Assembly: GCA_036562495.1 (NCBI GenBank)
Contig: DATCKA010000146.1
Location: 1-12,082, forward strand
Direction of reading: 5' to 3'
DNA length: 12,082 nt
Source: Geochorda sp036562495
GTDB lineage: Bacteria > Bacillota > Limnochordia > Limnochordales > Geochordaceae
Made by a program: the position numbers and the translations under genes. Shown piece by piece: positions 1 through 7,303 of the stretch (positions are counted from its first letter, which is position 1; each line of letters starts with the position of its first letter). Below the pieces are notes generated by a model. It saw only the letters and a program-made list of their open reading frames with translations. It was not told where the DNA came from and did no database searches.

Positions 1-518
1 AGGGTGGCCGCCAGGCCGCACGGCTGATGGTGGAGGCGCTGCAAAAGGCGGGCAAGAAGGAAGCCAAGATCGTCATCATCAACCATCCGGGCATCACGTC
101 GGTGCTCGACCGGGTGAAGGGCTTCCGCGAGGTGATGGCCCAGTACCCGCAGTACCGCATCCTGGCTGACGTCCCGGGCTGGGGCCAGCGTGACAAGGCC
201 ATGGCCGTCATGGAGGACATCCTCGTCCGCCTGCCCGACGTGGATGGCGTCTTCGGTATCAACGACGACTCGGCCCTGGGCGCCCTGGCGGCCATCGAGG
301 CAGCCGGCAAGGCGGGCCAGATCATCATCGTCGGCTATGACGCCACCCCGGAGGCCAAGGCTGCCATCGAGGCCGGCAAGATCTACGGCGATGCCATCCA
401 GTACCCGGACAAGATCGGCCGCCTGACCATCGAGACCATCGGCCGGTACTTCCGCGGCGAGCAGGTGCCGGAGGTCATCCCTGTCGAGGTCGGCCAGTAC
501 AAGAAGGGCAGCAAGTGA
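1..518 (+). CDS. Sugar ABC transporter substrate-binding protein, C-terminal part (5' end outside window)
   Basis: The reading frame is open from base 3, so the gene begins upstream; 171 residues are visible. They form the second half of a periplasmic-binding-protein type 1 fold of the ribose/galactose-binding class. Family-typical segments, numbered from the first visible residue, are the domain-hinge stretch GINDDSALG (85-93), GYDATPEA (111-118) and DAIQYPDKIG (130-139), which contribute to the sugar cleft in this family. The protein should sit outside the cytoplasmic membrane, probably as a lipoprotein or periplasmic protein, and hand sugar to the permease encoded at 2121-3170; the export signal lies off the window. 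It is followed by a strong stem-loop and then the ATPase gene, the usual order for CUT2 sugar importers. The family call is firm. The sugar is unknown, and nothing visible separates ribose, xylose, rhamnose, AI-2 or another polyol or sugar. Confidence 0.93.
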   Translation, partial: GGRQAARLMVEALQKAGKKEAKIVIINHPGITSVLDRVKGFREVMAQYPQYRILADVPGWGQRDKAMAVMEDILVRLPDVDGVFGINDDSALGALAAIEAAGKAGQIIIVGYDATPEAKAAIEAGKIYGDAIQYPDKIGRLTIETIGRYFRGEQVPEVIPVEVGQYKKGSK

Positions 519-533
519 ACTGACGCCTGTCGC

Positions 534-575
534 GCGCGGGGCCACCGCGGGCCATTGCCTGTCGTGGCCCCGCGC
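534..575 (+). promoter_or_regulatory. Intercistronic stem-loop after the binding-protein gene
   Basis: A perfect 12-bp inverted repeat (GCGCGGGGCCAC at 534-545, its complement at 564-575) encloses an 18-base loop, starting 15 bases after the binding-protein stop. Only a short TCTT follows, so it is a poor classical terminator. Such hairpins between a binding-protein gene and its membrane-component genes are known to terminate partly or protect the 3' end, giving much more binding protein than permease. A second stem (547-554 with 565-573, one bulge) would use the same right arm, so the two are mutually exclusive. The function is inferred. Confidence 0.7.
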
Positions 576-621
576 TCTTGACGCCGCCCCGCATGAGGGC
601 AGGAGGTGGATTGAGACGGCT

Positions 622-2124
622 GTGGCCGTTGAAACCCCGATTCTCGAGGTCGAAGGGATCTCCAAGGCGTTTCCAGGGGTTCAGGCGCTTAAGGACGTGT
701 CGATCGCCATCTTGCCGGGGGAAGTCCATGCCCTGGTCGGCGAGAACGGCGCAGGCAAGTCCACCCTGATCAAGATCCTGGCCGGCGCCATCAAGGCCGA
801 CACCGGCGTCATCCGTATCCGGGGCCGGCAGGTGACCATCGACAGCCCTCAGCACGCTCAAGCGCTCGGCATCAGCATCATCCACCAGGAACTCAACCTG
901 GTGCCGTACCTGACCGTAGCCGCCAACATCTACCTGGGGCGGGAGCCGCGCCGCGGGGCCCGCGGGGCGTTCATCGACGAGAAGACCATGCACGAGAGGG
1001 CGTCGGCCCTGCTGCGGGAACTCGGAGTGGAGCTCGATCCGGGCGAGCAGGTGGGGCGCCTGAGCGTGGCCCGCCAGCAGATCGTCGAGATCGCCAAGGC
1101 GCTGTCGTTCAACGCGGCCGTCATCGCGATGGACGAGCCGACGTCGGCTCTGACGCATGCCGAGCAGGAGCGCCTCTTCGGGATCGTGCGCAAGCTCAAG
1201 AGCTCGGGGGTCTCCGTCCTTTACATCTCCCACCGCATGGAGGAGATCTTCGAGCTGGCCGATCGGGTCACCGTCATGCGGGACGGCCAGGTCGTCGGCA
1301 CGGCGCCCATCAGCGCCGTCTCCCGAGCCGACCTCATCCGCATGATGGTGGGCCGTGAGGTGGCCCAGGACTACCCGCGCCCGGCGCCGCCCTCCCGCGA
1401 AGAGATCCTGCGAGTAGAAGGCTTTACCCGCCGAGGCGTGGTGGAAGACGCCAGCTTCACGCTGCACAAGGGCGAGATCCTCGGCATCACCGGGCTGGTG
1501 GGCGCGGGGCGTACGGAACTGGCGAGGATGATCTTCGGCGCCGACCCGGCGGACTCCGGCACCATCTATCTCGAAGGCCGGCCGGTCGTCATCCGTTCGC
1601 CTTCGGATGCCATCCGGCTGGGCATCGCCCTGCTCACAGAGGATCGCAAGCGGCAGGGCCTGGTGCTGGGCATGCCGGTGTACGCCAATGTCTCTTTGGC
1701 CACCCTGCCGAGCTTCGTGCGCCGGTGGTTCGTCGACGAGGGCTCCGAGCGTGAGGCCGCCCAGCGGTACGTCGAGGAGCTCCGCATCAAGACGCCGTCC
1801 CTCAACCAAGCGGTGGGCAACCTCAGCGGAGGCAACCAGCAAAAGACCGTGCTGGCGCGATGGCTGCTGAGCCGAGCCCGCGTGCTCATCTTCGACGAAC
1901 CCACCCGAGGGATCGACGTCGGTGCGAAGATGGAAGTGTACCTGCTCATGAAGCGCCTCGCCGAAGAGGGATACGGGATCATCATGATTTCGTCCGAGCT
2001 CCCCGAGGTGCTGGGCATGAGCCACCGGGTGCTGGTCATGTACAAGGGCCGCATCCAGGCGGAGTTGACTCCGCAACAGGCCACCGCGGAAGCGGTCATG
2101 CATTACGCGACCGGAGGATCATGA
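622..2124 (+). CDS. Sugar ABC transporter ATP-binding protein (RbsA-type, two nucleotide-binding domains)
   Basis: This 500-residue protein powers sugar import by ATP hydrolysis on the cytoplasmic side. Domain 1 has Walker A GENGAGKST (40-48), Q-loop Gln89, signature LSVARQQ (147-153), Walker B ending in MDEPTSALT (170-178) and switch His204. Domain 2 has the altered Walker A GLVGAGRTE (291-299), signature LSGGNQQK (401-408), Walker B FDEPTRGID (424-432) and SSEL (457-460) where the switch His would be. This asymmetry, one competent and one degenerate site, is normal for RbsA/MglA/XylG proteins, and the length is the family norm. The GTG start at 622 is chosen because homology begins almost at once; the GGAGGT at 602-607 lies 14 bases away, a long spacing. 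The last four bases overlap the permease start (ATGA), which suggests coupled translation. A paralogue for ribose, xylose, rhamnose or AI-2 cannot be told apart by eye. Confidence 0.96.
   Translation: MAVETPILEVEGISKAFPGVQALKDVSIAILPGEVHALVGENGAGKSTLIKILAGAIKADTGVIRIRGRQVTIDSPQHAQALGISIIHQELNLVPYLTVAANIYLGREPRRGARGAFIDEKTMHERASALLRELGVELDPGEQVGRLSVARQQIVEIAKALSFNAAVIAMDEPTSALTHAEQERLFGIVRKLKSSGVSVLYISHRMEEIFELADRVTVMRDGQVVGTAPISAVSRADLIRMMVGREVAQDYPRPAPPSREEILRVEGFTRRGVVEDASFTLHKGEILGITGLVGAGRTELARMIFGADPADSGTIYLEGRPVVIRSPSDAIRLGIALLTEDRKRQGLVLGMPVYANVSLATLPSFVRRWFVDEGSEREAAQRYVEELRIKTPSLNQAVGNLSGGNQQKTVLARWLLSRARVLIFDEPTRGIDVGAKMEVYLLMKRLAEEGYGIIMISSELPEVLGMSHRVLVMYKGRIQAELTPQQATAEAVMHYATGGS
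2113..2118 (+). promoter_or_regulatory. Ribosome binding site of the permease gene
   Basis: GGAGGA lies inside the end of the ATPase gene. It is 2 bases before ATG 2121 and 8 bases before the in-frame ATG 2127. The first start gives the 4-base ATGA overlap with the ATPase stop, but the second has the better spacing. The two choices differ by two residues only. Confidence 0.6.
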
Positions 2125-3170
2125 GCATGTCGGCCAAGCAAACGTCTACCTCGGCTACTCAGGGTGCCGTGGCCCGCGGGGGACGGGGCTTCAAGTTGCG
2201 GGAGCTCCTCAGCAGTCACGGGATGCTGAGCGTGCTGCTCCTGATGGTCATCGTACTCGCGGTCACCACAAAGGGGCTCTTCCTGAGCCCTGACAACCTG
2301 ATCAACGTGCTCCGGCAGATCTCCATCAACGCGATCATCGCCACCGGCATGACGTTCGTCATCATCACCGGCGGCATCGACCTGTCGGTTGGCTCCATCG
2401 TGGCGCTGGCAGGCGTGGTCGGCGCCAGCATCGTCAAGCTACAGTTGGGCGTCAACGTGTGGTGGCTCGTGATCGCGGCCACGCTGGTGGGGGCCCTGAT
2501 CGGCGCGGTGGCAGGGCTGGCCAACGGCTTCAGCATCACCCGCTTCGCCGTGCCGCCTTTCGTTGCCACGCTGGCCATGATGACAGTGGCCAGAGGGCTC
2601 AGCTTCATCTACACCGGAGGGCGGCCTGTATGGGGGTTGCCCGTGGAGTTCAACGCCCTCGGCCGAGGCTACGTGCTGGAGCGCCTGATCGGGCCGGTAT
2701 TCCCTGTGCCCGTGCTTATCATGGCCGTGGTCATGATCGCGGCCCACATCGTCCTGTCCAAGACCACCTTCGGACGCTACGTGTACGCGATCGGAGGCAA
2801 CCGTGAGGCCGCCCGGCTGGCGGGTATCGACGTCCGGAGGGTCGAGTTGAGCGTCTACATGCTGAGCGGGCTCCTGTCAGGGCTGGCAGGGGTGATGCTG
2901 GCCTCCCGCCTGGCGTCGGGCCAGCCCAACGCAGGCGTCATGTATGAGCTCGACGCCATTGCTGCCACCGTGGTGGGCGGCACCAGCCTCACCGGTGGTG
3001 TGGGGCGCATCAGCGGCACGCTCATCGGGGCGTTGATCATCGGGGTCATCCGCAACGGCTTGAACTTGGCCGGCGTCGAGTCTTACACGCAGCAGGTCGT
3101 GCTCGGCACGGTCATCCTCGGCGCGGTCTTGCTCGACCAGCTTCGGAGGAAGTTGCAGGCCAAGAACTGA
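2121..3170 (+). CDS. Sugar ABC transporter permease (RbsC-type)
   Basis: This integral membrane protein of 349 residues forms the translocation pore; it normally works as a dimer with the two-domain ATPase. After a charged cytoplasmic N-terminus of about 33 residues come hydrophobic segments near 36-50, 69-83, 92-107, 114-131, 143-162, 195-212, 246-265, 300-318 and 325-340. Family hallmarks are ITGGIDLSVGSIVALAG (82-98) and the cytoplasmic coupling region after GRYVYAIGGNREAARLAGI (218-236), the part that contacts the ATPase. Later VVGGTSLTGGVGR (284-296) is also typical. The frame is open much further upstream inside the ATPase gene, but that stretch has no transporter character, so the start is placed at ATG 2121 beside the GGAGGA site (2127 is nearly equal). 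Only one permease gene is present, as in ribose and xylose systems, unlike the two in the classical Lsr system. Confidence 0.95.
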   Translation: MSMSAKQTSTSATQGAVARGGRGFKLRELLSSHGMLSVLLLMVIVLAVTTKGLFLSPDNLINVLRQISINAIIATGMTFVIITGGIDLSVGSIVALAGVVGASIVKLQLGVNVWWLVIAATLVGALIGAVAGLANGFSITRFAVPPFVATLAMMTVARGLSFIYTGGRPVWGLPVEFNALGRGYVLERLIGPVFPVPVLIMAVVMIAAHIVLSKTTFGRYVYAIGGNREAARLAGIDVRRVELSVYMLSGLLSGLAGVMLASRLASGQPNAGVMYELDAIAATVVGGTSLTGGVGRISGTLIGALIIGVIRNGLNLAGVESYTQQVVLGTVILGAVLLDQLRRKLQAKN

Positions 3171-3208
3171 CGGGTCGGCCACGCTGCCGCTGGAGGCGAC
3201 GAAAGCAG

Positions 3209-4363
3209 ATGAATCCGCGTCTTGACTGGCTTCGCGAGCGAGTGGGTGACCTCTCGCAGCTCGGCGACATCCGGCGGCTACGCCCCGTCGAGGGGCCGGA
3301 GGCGGGGATGGACCTCGTCGAGCTGTTCACGCCGGCGGGGCTGTGGTTCGAGGTGATTCCGGGCCGAGGGCTCAACATCGGCCGGGCGACGTACCTGGGC
3401 GTGCCCCTGGCCTTCCGCACCGCGGCGGGGGACTGGGCAGCGTCGTTCTTCGAGCCGGAGGGCTTGGGGTGGCTGCGCACCTTCGCCGGCGGGCTCCTGG
3501 TGACGTGCGGGCTGACCTACGCCGGGGCCCCCGACGTGGACAGGGGCCAGGCGCTGGGGCTGCACGGCCGGGTGTCCAACATCCCGGCTCGCTACGTCTC
3601 GTTGCTGTCGGGTGCCCGCAGCGACAGCGGCAGCCAGACCGGCGCCGCGCCGGGACCTGACGGCGTCCATGTGCTGGAGGTGCGGGGGACCGTCCGGGAG
3701 GCGCACCTGTTTGGTCCTAACGTGGAGCTGCGACGGGTGGTGCGCACCTACCTCGACCGCCCGGTCATCGAAATCGAAGACGAGGTGGAGAACCTCGGGT
3801 ACGAACCGGCCGACCACATGATCGTCTACCATTTCAACTTCGGTTTCCCGCTGGTAGACGAGTCGGCCCGGCTCGTCATCCCCTCCACCTCCGTGCAACC
3901 TCGGGACGAGGCGGCGGCCCGGGGCGTCGACTGCTGGAACCTCCTGGAGCCTCCCCAGCCGGGCATGGCCGAACAGGTATTCTACCACCGGCTGAGTGCC
4001 GGTGCAGACGGCTTCGCGCACGTGGTGCTGGCCAACCCGAAGCTCGCCCCCGGCATGGGCATGGCGGGACTGGCAGCGCAGGAGTGGCCGGAGGCGGCGA
4101 GGGGCATCGGGGTTCGTCTGAGCTACGACACATCCACGCTGCCCATCCTCGTGCAGTGGAAGCTCTGTGCCAGCGGCGCCTACGTCCTCGGCCTCGAACC
4201 CGCCAACTGCCATGTCGAGGGGCGCAGCAAGGAGCGGGAGCGGGGGTCGCTGGTGGTGCTGGCGCCTGGAGAGGTGCGCCGCTACCGGCTGCGCCTCGAG
4301 ATGTTCGCCGGCCGGCGAGCCGTCGAGCAGGCGCTGCAGGCTGTGGGGGCCCCGGGGGCGTGA
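3209..4363 (+). CDS. DUF4432 family protein, probable sugar mutarotase/epimerase
   Basis: This 384-residue protein has the recognisable pattern of DUF4432, a branch of the aldose-1-epimerase (galactose mutarotase-like) beta-sandwich fold. Typical stretches are WFEVIPGRGLNIG (46-58), the cysteine-bearing FAGGLLVTCGL (92-102), GLHGRVSNIPARY (117-129), YHFNFGFPLVD (207-217) and, near the end, YVLGLEPANCH (325-335). His119, His208 and Glu330 are plausible sugar-binding or catalytic residues by analogy with mutarotases; this is inferred. No signal peptide is seen, so it acts in the cytoplasm. Its likely job is to interconvert anomers of the imported sugar, or to act as an epimerase, before isomerisation. 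The ATG is preceded by GGAGG at 3192-3196 (12-base spacer), and the gene follows the permease by 38 bases in the same operon. Residues 134-152 (Ser/Gly/Ala/Pro-rich) look like a flexible insertion. The family assignment is good; the reaction is uncertain. Confidence 0.88.
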   Translation: MNPRLDWLRERVGDLSQLGDIRRLRPVEGPEAGMDLVELFTPAGLWFEVIPGRGLNIGRATYLGVPLAFRTAAGDWAASFFEPEGLGWLRTFAGGLLVTCGLTYAGAPDVDRGQALGLHGRVSNIPARYVSLLSGARSDSGSQTGAAPGPDGVHVLEVRGTVREAHLFGPNVELRRVVRTYLDRPVIEIEDEVENLGYEPADHMIVYHFNFGFPLVDESARLVIPSTSVQPRDEAAARGVDCWNLLEPPQPGMAEQVFYHRLSAGADGFAHVVLANPKLAPGMGMAGLAAQEWPEAARGIGVRLSYDTSTLPILVQWKLCASGAYVLGLEPANCHVEGRSKERERGSLVVLAPGEVRRYRLRLEMFAGRRAVEQALQAVGAPGA

Positions 4364-4383
4364 GTGCCTCCGCCCCTCGGGTC

Positions 4384-4390
4384 AGGAGGG
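4384..4390 (+). promoter_or_regulatory. Ribosome binding site deciding the kinase start
   Basis: AGGAGGG ends 12 bases before ATG 4403. The frame is open back to a GTG at 4364 directly after the previous stop, but that codon has no ribosome site and the extra 13 residues (Pro/Gly-rich) do not belong to the kinase fold, so ATG 4403 is preferred. Confidence 0.65.
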
Positions 4391-4402
4391 TTGAACCGAG
4401 AG

Positions 4403-5965
4403 ATGCGTGCCCGAGCGGTGATCGTCGGCATCGACATCGGCACCACCAACTGGAAGGTGGTCGCCTACGATGAGAGCGGACAGCCGCTGGCGGGATTGCG
4501 GCGCCCGGTGATGGTCCACGAAGAACCCGGCGGCAGGGCCCACTACGACCCCGAGGAGGTCTGGGGATTCGTGGTGGGGGGCCTGCGTGAGGTGGCCCGC
4601 CAGTTGGGCCCGGACGGGGCCCGCCAGGTAGTCGGCATCGCAGCCACCTCCATGGGCGAGGCCGGCGTGCTGGTGGACGAGGCAGGGCTTCCGGTGTACC
4701 CGGCCATCGCGTGGTTCGACCCGCGCACCGAGCCGCAGGGGCGCTTCTGGAGAGAGAAGGTCGACCCCTACCGGGTCTACGAGGTGACGGGCTTCCCGCC
4801 CCAGTACATCGCCTCCATCAACAAGGTGATGTGGATCCGCGAGCACGAAGCGGCCCGCTTCGCCAGGGCCCGCCGGTGGCTATGCATGGCGGACTACGTC
4901 GCGTTCCGCCTGAGCGGCGAGCAGGCCATGGACTTCTCGCTGGCTTGCCGCACGATGGCCTTCGACATCCGGCGCCGGACCTGGTCGGGCGAACTGTTAG
5001 GCCTGGCTGGCATCGACCCGGCGCTCTTCCCGCCGGCCGTGCCCAGCGGCACGGCCCTCGGGCGCCTGCGCCCCGAGGTGGCAGAGGTCACGGGGTTGCC
5101 GTCCTCGGCCGTGGTGGCCGCGGGCGGACAGGACCACTGGTGCGGAGCGCTGGCGGCGGGCATCGTGGCGCCGGGGGACGTGCTCGACTCGGTTGGGACG
5201 GCCGAGGCCATCATCGTCGTCCTGGACCGGCCCGTCTTCAGTCGTGAGCTCTTCGAATCGGGCTTCGCCGTCGGATGCCACGTGGTACCGGAGCGCTACT
5301 ACGCGGTAGGCGCGCTTCAGACGGCCGGAGGGGCCGTGGAGTGGCTGCGGGCGGCGGTAGGGGAGCTGGAGGAAGAGGCGGCCCGGCAAGCGGGAGAAGG
5401 CGCTGCCGGGGTCTACCGGCGGCTCATGGCCCTCGCCGAGCAGGCGCCCCCCGGGAGCCGGGGCCTTCTGTTTCTGCCGCACCTGCGGGGCGCCGTCACC
5501 CCTCCCGACGGGTTGTCCAAGGGGGCGTGGGTGGGGCTGCGGCCGTACCACCGGCGTAGTGAGCTGGTGCGGGCAGTCATCGAAGGGCTATCGCACGAGT
5601 TCGCCTATATCGTCCATCGCCTGGCGGCGCTGACGGGCACGCCGACGCGTCGGGTGGCTGCCATCGGAGGCGGCGCTCGCAACGACCTGTGGCTGCAGCT
5701 CAAGGCCGACATCGGCGGCATCCCGCTGGAGGTGTCGGCTATCGAGGAGGCCACGACCCTGGGAGCTGCGCTGCTCGGCGGAGTGGGGGCGGGCATCTGG
5801 AAAGATCCGGTGGAAGCCGCCGGGCACGTGCACCGGGTCTCCCGCACGGTGATGCCTCGCTCCGAGATGACGCGGCGCTACCGGCCCTACCACGAGCTAT
5901 ACCAGCAGCTCTACCCGACGCTGGCCGCCTTGCACGCCCGGCTCGAGGAGCTGTCAAGCGAGTAA
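4403..5965 (+). CDS. FGGY-family carbohydrate kinase
   Basis: This cytoplasmic ATP-dependent sugar kinase of 520 residues has the normal length for the xylulokinase/gluconokinase/fuculokinase superfamily. The N-terminal actin-like domain opens with the phosphate loop GIDIGTTNWK (9-18), then the sugar-side stretches ATSMGEAGVLVD (81-92) and AIAWFDPRTEPQ (101-112). Asp244 in AGGQDHWCGALAAG (240-253) is the likely catalytic base, followed by SVGTAEAI (263-270) at the ATP site. The C-terminal domain has the adenosine/phosphate-2 motif IGGGARNDLWLQ (421-432) and the closing helix EEATTLGAALLGG (448-460). Members phosphorylate ketoses or polyols on a primary hydroxyl; the neighbouring isomerase-like and aldolase genes suggest a ketose substrate. 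It resembles the general 'xylulokinase-like' class and less clearly LsrK; the specificity is not readable. It lies 39 bases after the mutarotase-like gene and 24 bases before the cupin gene. Confidence 0.93.
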   Translation: MRARAVIVGIDIGTTNWKVVAYDESGQPLAGLRRPVMVHEEPGGRAHYDPEEVWGFVVGGLREVARQLGPDGARQVVGIAATSMGEAGVLVDEAGLPVYPAIAWFDPRTEPQGRFWREKVDPYRVYEVTGFPPQYIASINKVMWIREHEAARFARARRWLCMADYVAFRLSGEQAMDFSLACRTMAFDIRRRTWSGELLGLAGIDPALFPPAVPSGTALGRLRPEVAEVTGLPSSAVVAAGGQDHWCGALAAGIVAPGDVLDSVGTAEAIIVVLDRPVFSRELFESGFAVGCHVVPERYYAVGALQTAGGAVEWLRAAVGELEEEAARQAGEGAAGVYRRLMALAEQAPPGSRGLLFLPHLRGAVTPPDGLSKGAWVGLRPYHRRSELVRAVIEGLSHEFAYIVHRLAALTGTPTRRVAAIGGGARNDLWLQLKADIGGIPLEVSAIEEATTLGAALLGGVGAGIWKDPVEAAGHVHRVSRTVMPRSEMTRRYRPYHELYQQLYPTLAALHARLEELSSE

Positions 5966-5989
5966 TGGAGACGGGAGGCGTTTCGCACA

Positions 5990-7225
5990 GTGGCCAATGA
6001 TCTGAGCAAGCGAGTGCAGCAAACCCTGGAGCGCCAGCGCGGCGTGGTCTTCGCTCAACCGGCGCTGGTGGGGCGCGCCATGTACACGGGGCGCGACATC
6101 ATCGCCAACAACAGCCGGTTTGCCCCAGGCTACCAGGACGAGCGGGGCTACGTGCCCGTCGAGTGGTGGATCATGTCGATGACGGCAGCGGCCAACGACA
6201 TCCCCAAGCCGGGCGAAGGCGTGACCCGTCTCATCCTGGACGACGGCGACCACGTGCCCCTCACCGAGGCGGCGGCTGCGGCCGGGGATGTGCTGTTCGG
6301 CGAGTACCTGGCGCGCTGGCCGCTCACCAAGGTCCTCGACATCGGGGGCGAGCCGGTGGTGCCCGACTTCGGGCCGTTTAGCCGGAGAGAGAGCGCAGAC
6401 CGGGGGGGCACCGGGGCTGAGCCCGAGGTGCCGCCGATCCCGTTCCACGTCCACTCCGGCGAGGTCGTGGCCGGGCGCATCCGCCCGCCCGGCAAGCTGG
6501 AGGCCTATTTCTTCCTGCCGGTAGACGTCCCGCCGTACCATCGCGACCTCGGTCGGGTCGTCTCCCGGCTTGGCCTCAAGCCGGGCACGACCCGGGAGGA
6601 CGTGCTGGCGGCGCTGCGGGAGTTTGGCACCAGCGATGCCATGTACGCCCTCGGCGTGGCCTACGAGGTCCGCCCGTACGAAGGCTGGACGATCCTGCCG
6701 GGCACGCTGCATGCCCCCGGGCCTTGGCCAACCTTCGAGATCCAACTGCCTCAGGACGACTTCAACTTCGCCGCCTGGCAACTGGGGGTGCGGGTGAGCG
6801 GCGCCCAGCGCGAGAGCCTGCGCCAGCAGATGATGCTGCGGGGGTTGCGGGACGAGGAAGATTTCCTGCAGCAGGCTGTCGACTGGGAGACCTCGACGGA
6901 CCCCCGCTTCAAGGAGCGGTTCCACCGAAAGGCGCAGCTGTTGGAGTCGGGCCCCTGGGGCCGACGGTTGCGCATCTTCTTCGACCGCTTCTACGGCGAG
7001 GGGATCGAGATCGAGCCACGCCAGCGCTACGTCCGCTCGGCCGATCCCAGGCCGTGGGCGGGCATCGTGTGGAGCGGGGAAGGACGGCTCAACGGCTTCC
7101 GCATCGGGGTGCGAGGGACGGACGCGAGGACCGAGTTCCTCGTCACGCCTGGCCACGAAGCCGCCTTCGAGAATGACAGCGAGGTCACCCTGCGGGTGTA
7201 CACGGTCTTCCCGCTCGCGGAGTGA
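5990..7225 (+). CDS. Phosphomannose-isomerase-like cupin, probable sugar isomerase
   Basis: This 411-residue cytoplasmic protein looks like a divergent type I mannose-6-phosphate isomerase cupin. LTKVLDIGGEPVVPDFG (112-128) resembles the strand entering the cupin barrel. His153 and His155 in PFHVHSGEV, Glu171 in GKLEAYFF (169-175... K169 to F175) and His241 in ILPGTLHAPGP (235-245) form a His-x-His / Glu / His set that matches the metal-ligand layout of phosphomannose isomerases; this match is made by eye. The C-terminal part (about 346-408) seems to be a second small beta domain. The GTG at 5990 is chosen because GGGAGG (5973-5978) lies 11 bases upstream and residues follow without a spare N-terminus. 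In an operon with a mutarotase-like protein, a ketose-type kinase and an aldolase, an aldose-ketose isomerase is the missing step, so a metal-dependent isomerase of the free sugar is inferred. It could instead act on a sugar phosphate or be an epimerase. Confidence 0.8.
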   Translation: MANDLSKRVQQTLERQRGVVFAQPALVGRAMYTGRDIIANNSRFAPGYQDERGYVPVEWWIMSMTAAANDIPKPGEGVTRLILDDGDHVPLTEAAAAAGDVLFGEYLARWPLTKVLDIGGEPVVPDFGPFSRRESADRGGTGAEPEVPPIPFHVHSGEVVAGRIRPPGKLEAYFFLPVDVPPYHRDLGRVVSRLGLKPGTTREDVLAALREFGTSDAMYALGVAYEVRPYEGWTILPGTLHAPGPWPTFEIQLPQDDFNFAAWQLGVRVSGAQRESLRQQMMLRGLRDEEDFLQQAVDWETSTDPRFKERFHRKAQLLESGPWGRRLRIFFDRFYGEGIEIEPRQRYVRSADPRPWAGIVWSGEGRLNGFRIGVRGTDARTEFLVTPGHEAAFENDSEVTLRVYTVFPLAE

Positions 7226-7247
7226 AGATGCACGATGAGGCTTGAAG

Positions 7248-7286
7248 CGGCGCCGATGGCGGCGGCCTCCATCCACACCGGCGCCG
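7248..7286 (+). other. Possible stem-loop in the gap before the aldolase gene
   Basis: The self-complementary octamer CGGCGCCG occurs twice (7248-7255 and 7279-7286) in the 78-base gap between the cupin and aldolase genes, and the two copies can pair across 23 bases. This is the widest gap in the operon after the binding-protein gap. In such G+C-rich DNA two octamers may be chance. No promoter elements were recognised here. Confidence 0.3.
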
Positions 7287-7303
7287 TGACCTGAAGGGAG
7301 ACC

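Noticed and set aside
475..2103. Long open frame (542 codons) on the - strand opposite the ATPase gene
   Set aside because: It is antisense to a clear RbsA-type ATPase; its product is rich in His, Arg, Asp and Pro with no motif, as expected from mirrored third-position G/C bias.
1860..2120. Upstream extension of the permease frame into the ATPase gene
   Set aside because: The extra residues are Arg/His/Pro-rich with no membrane character, and a GGAGGA site with ATG at 2121 explains the start.
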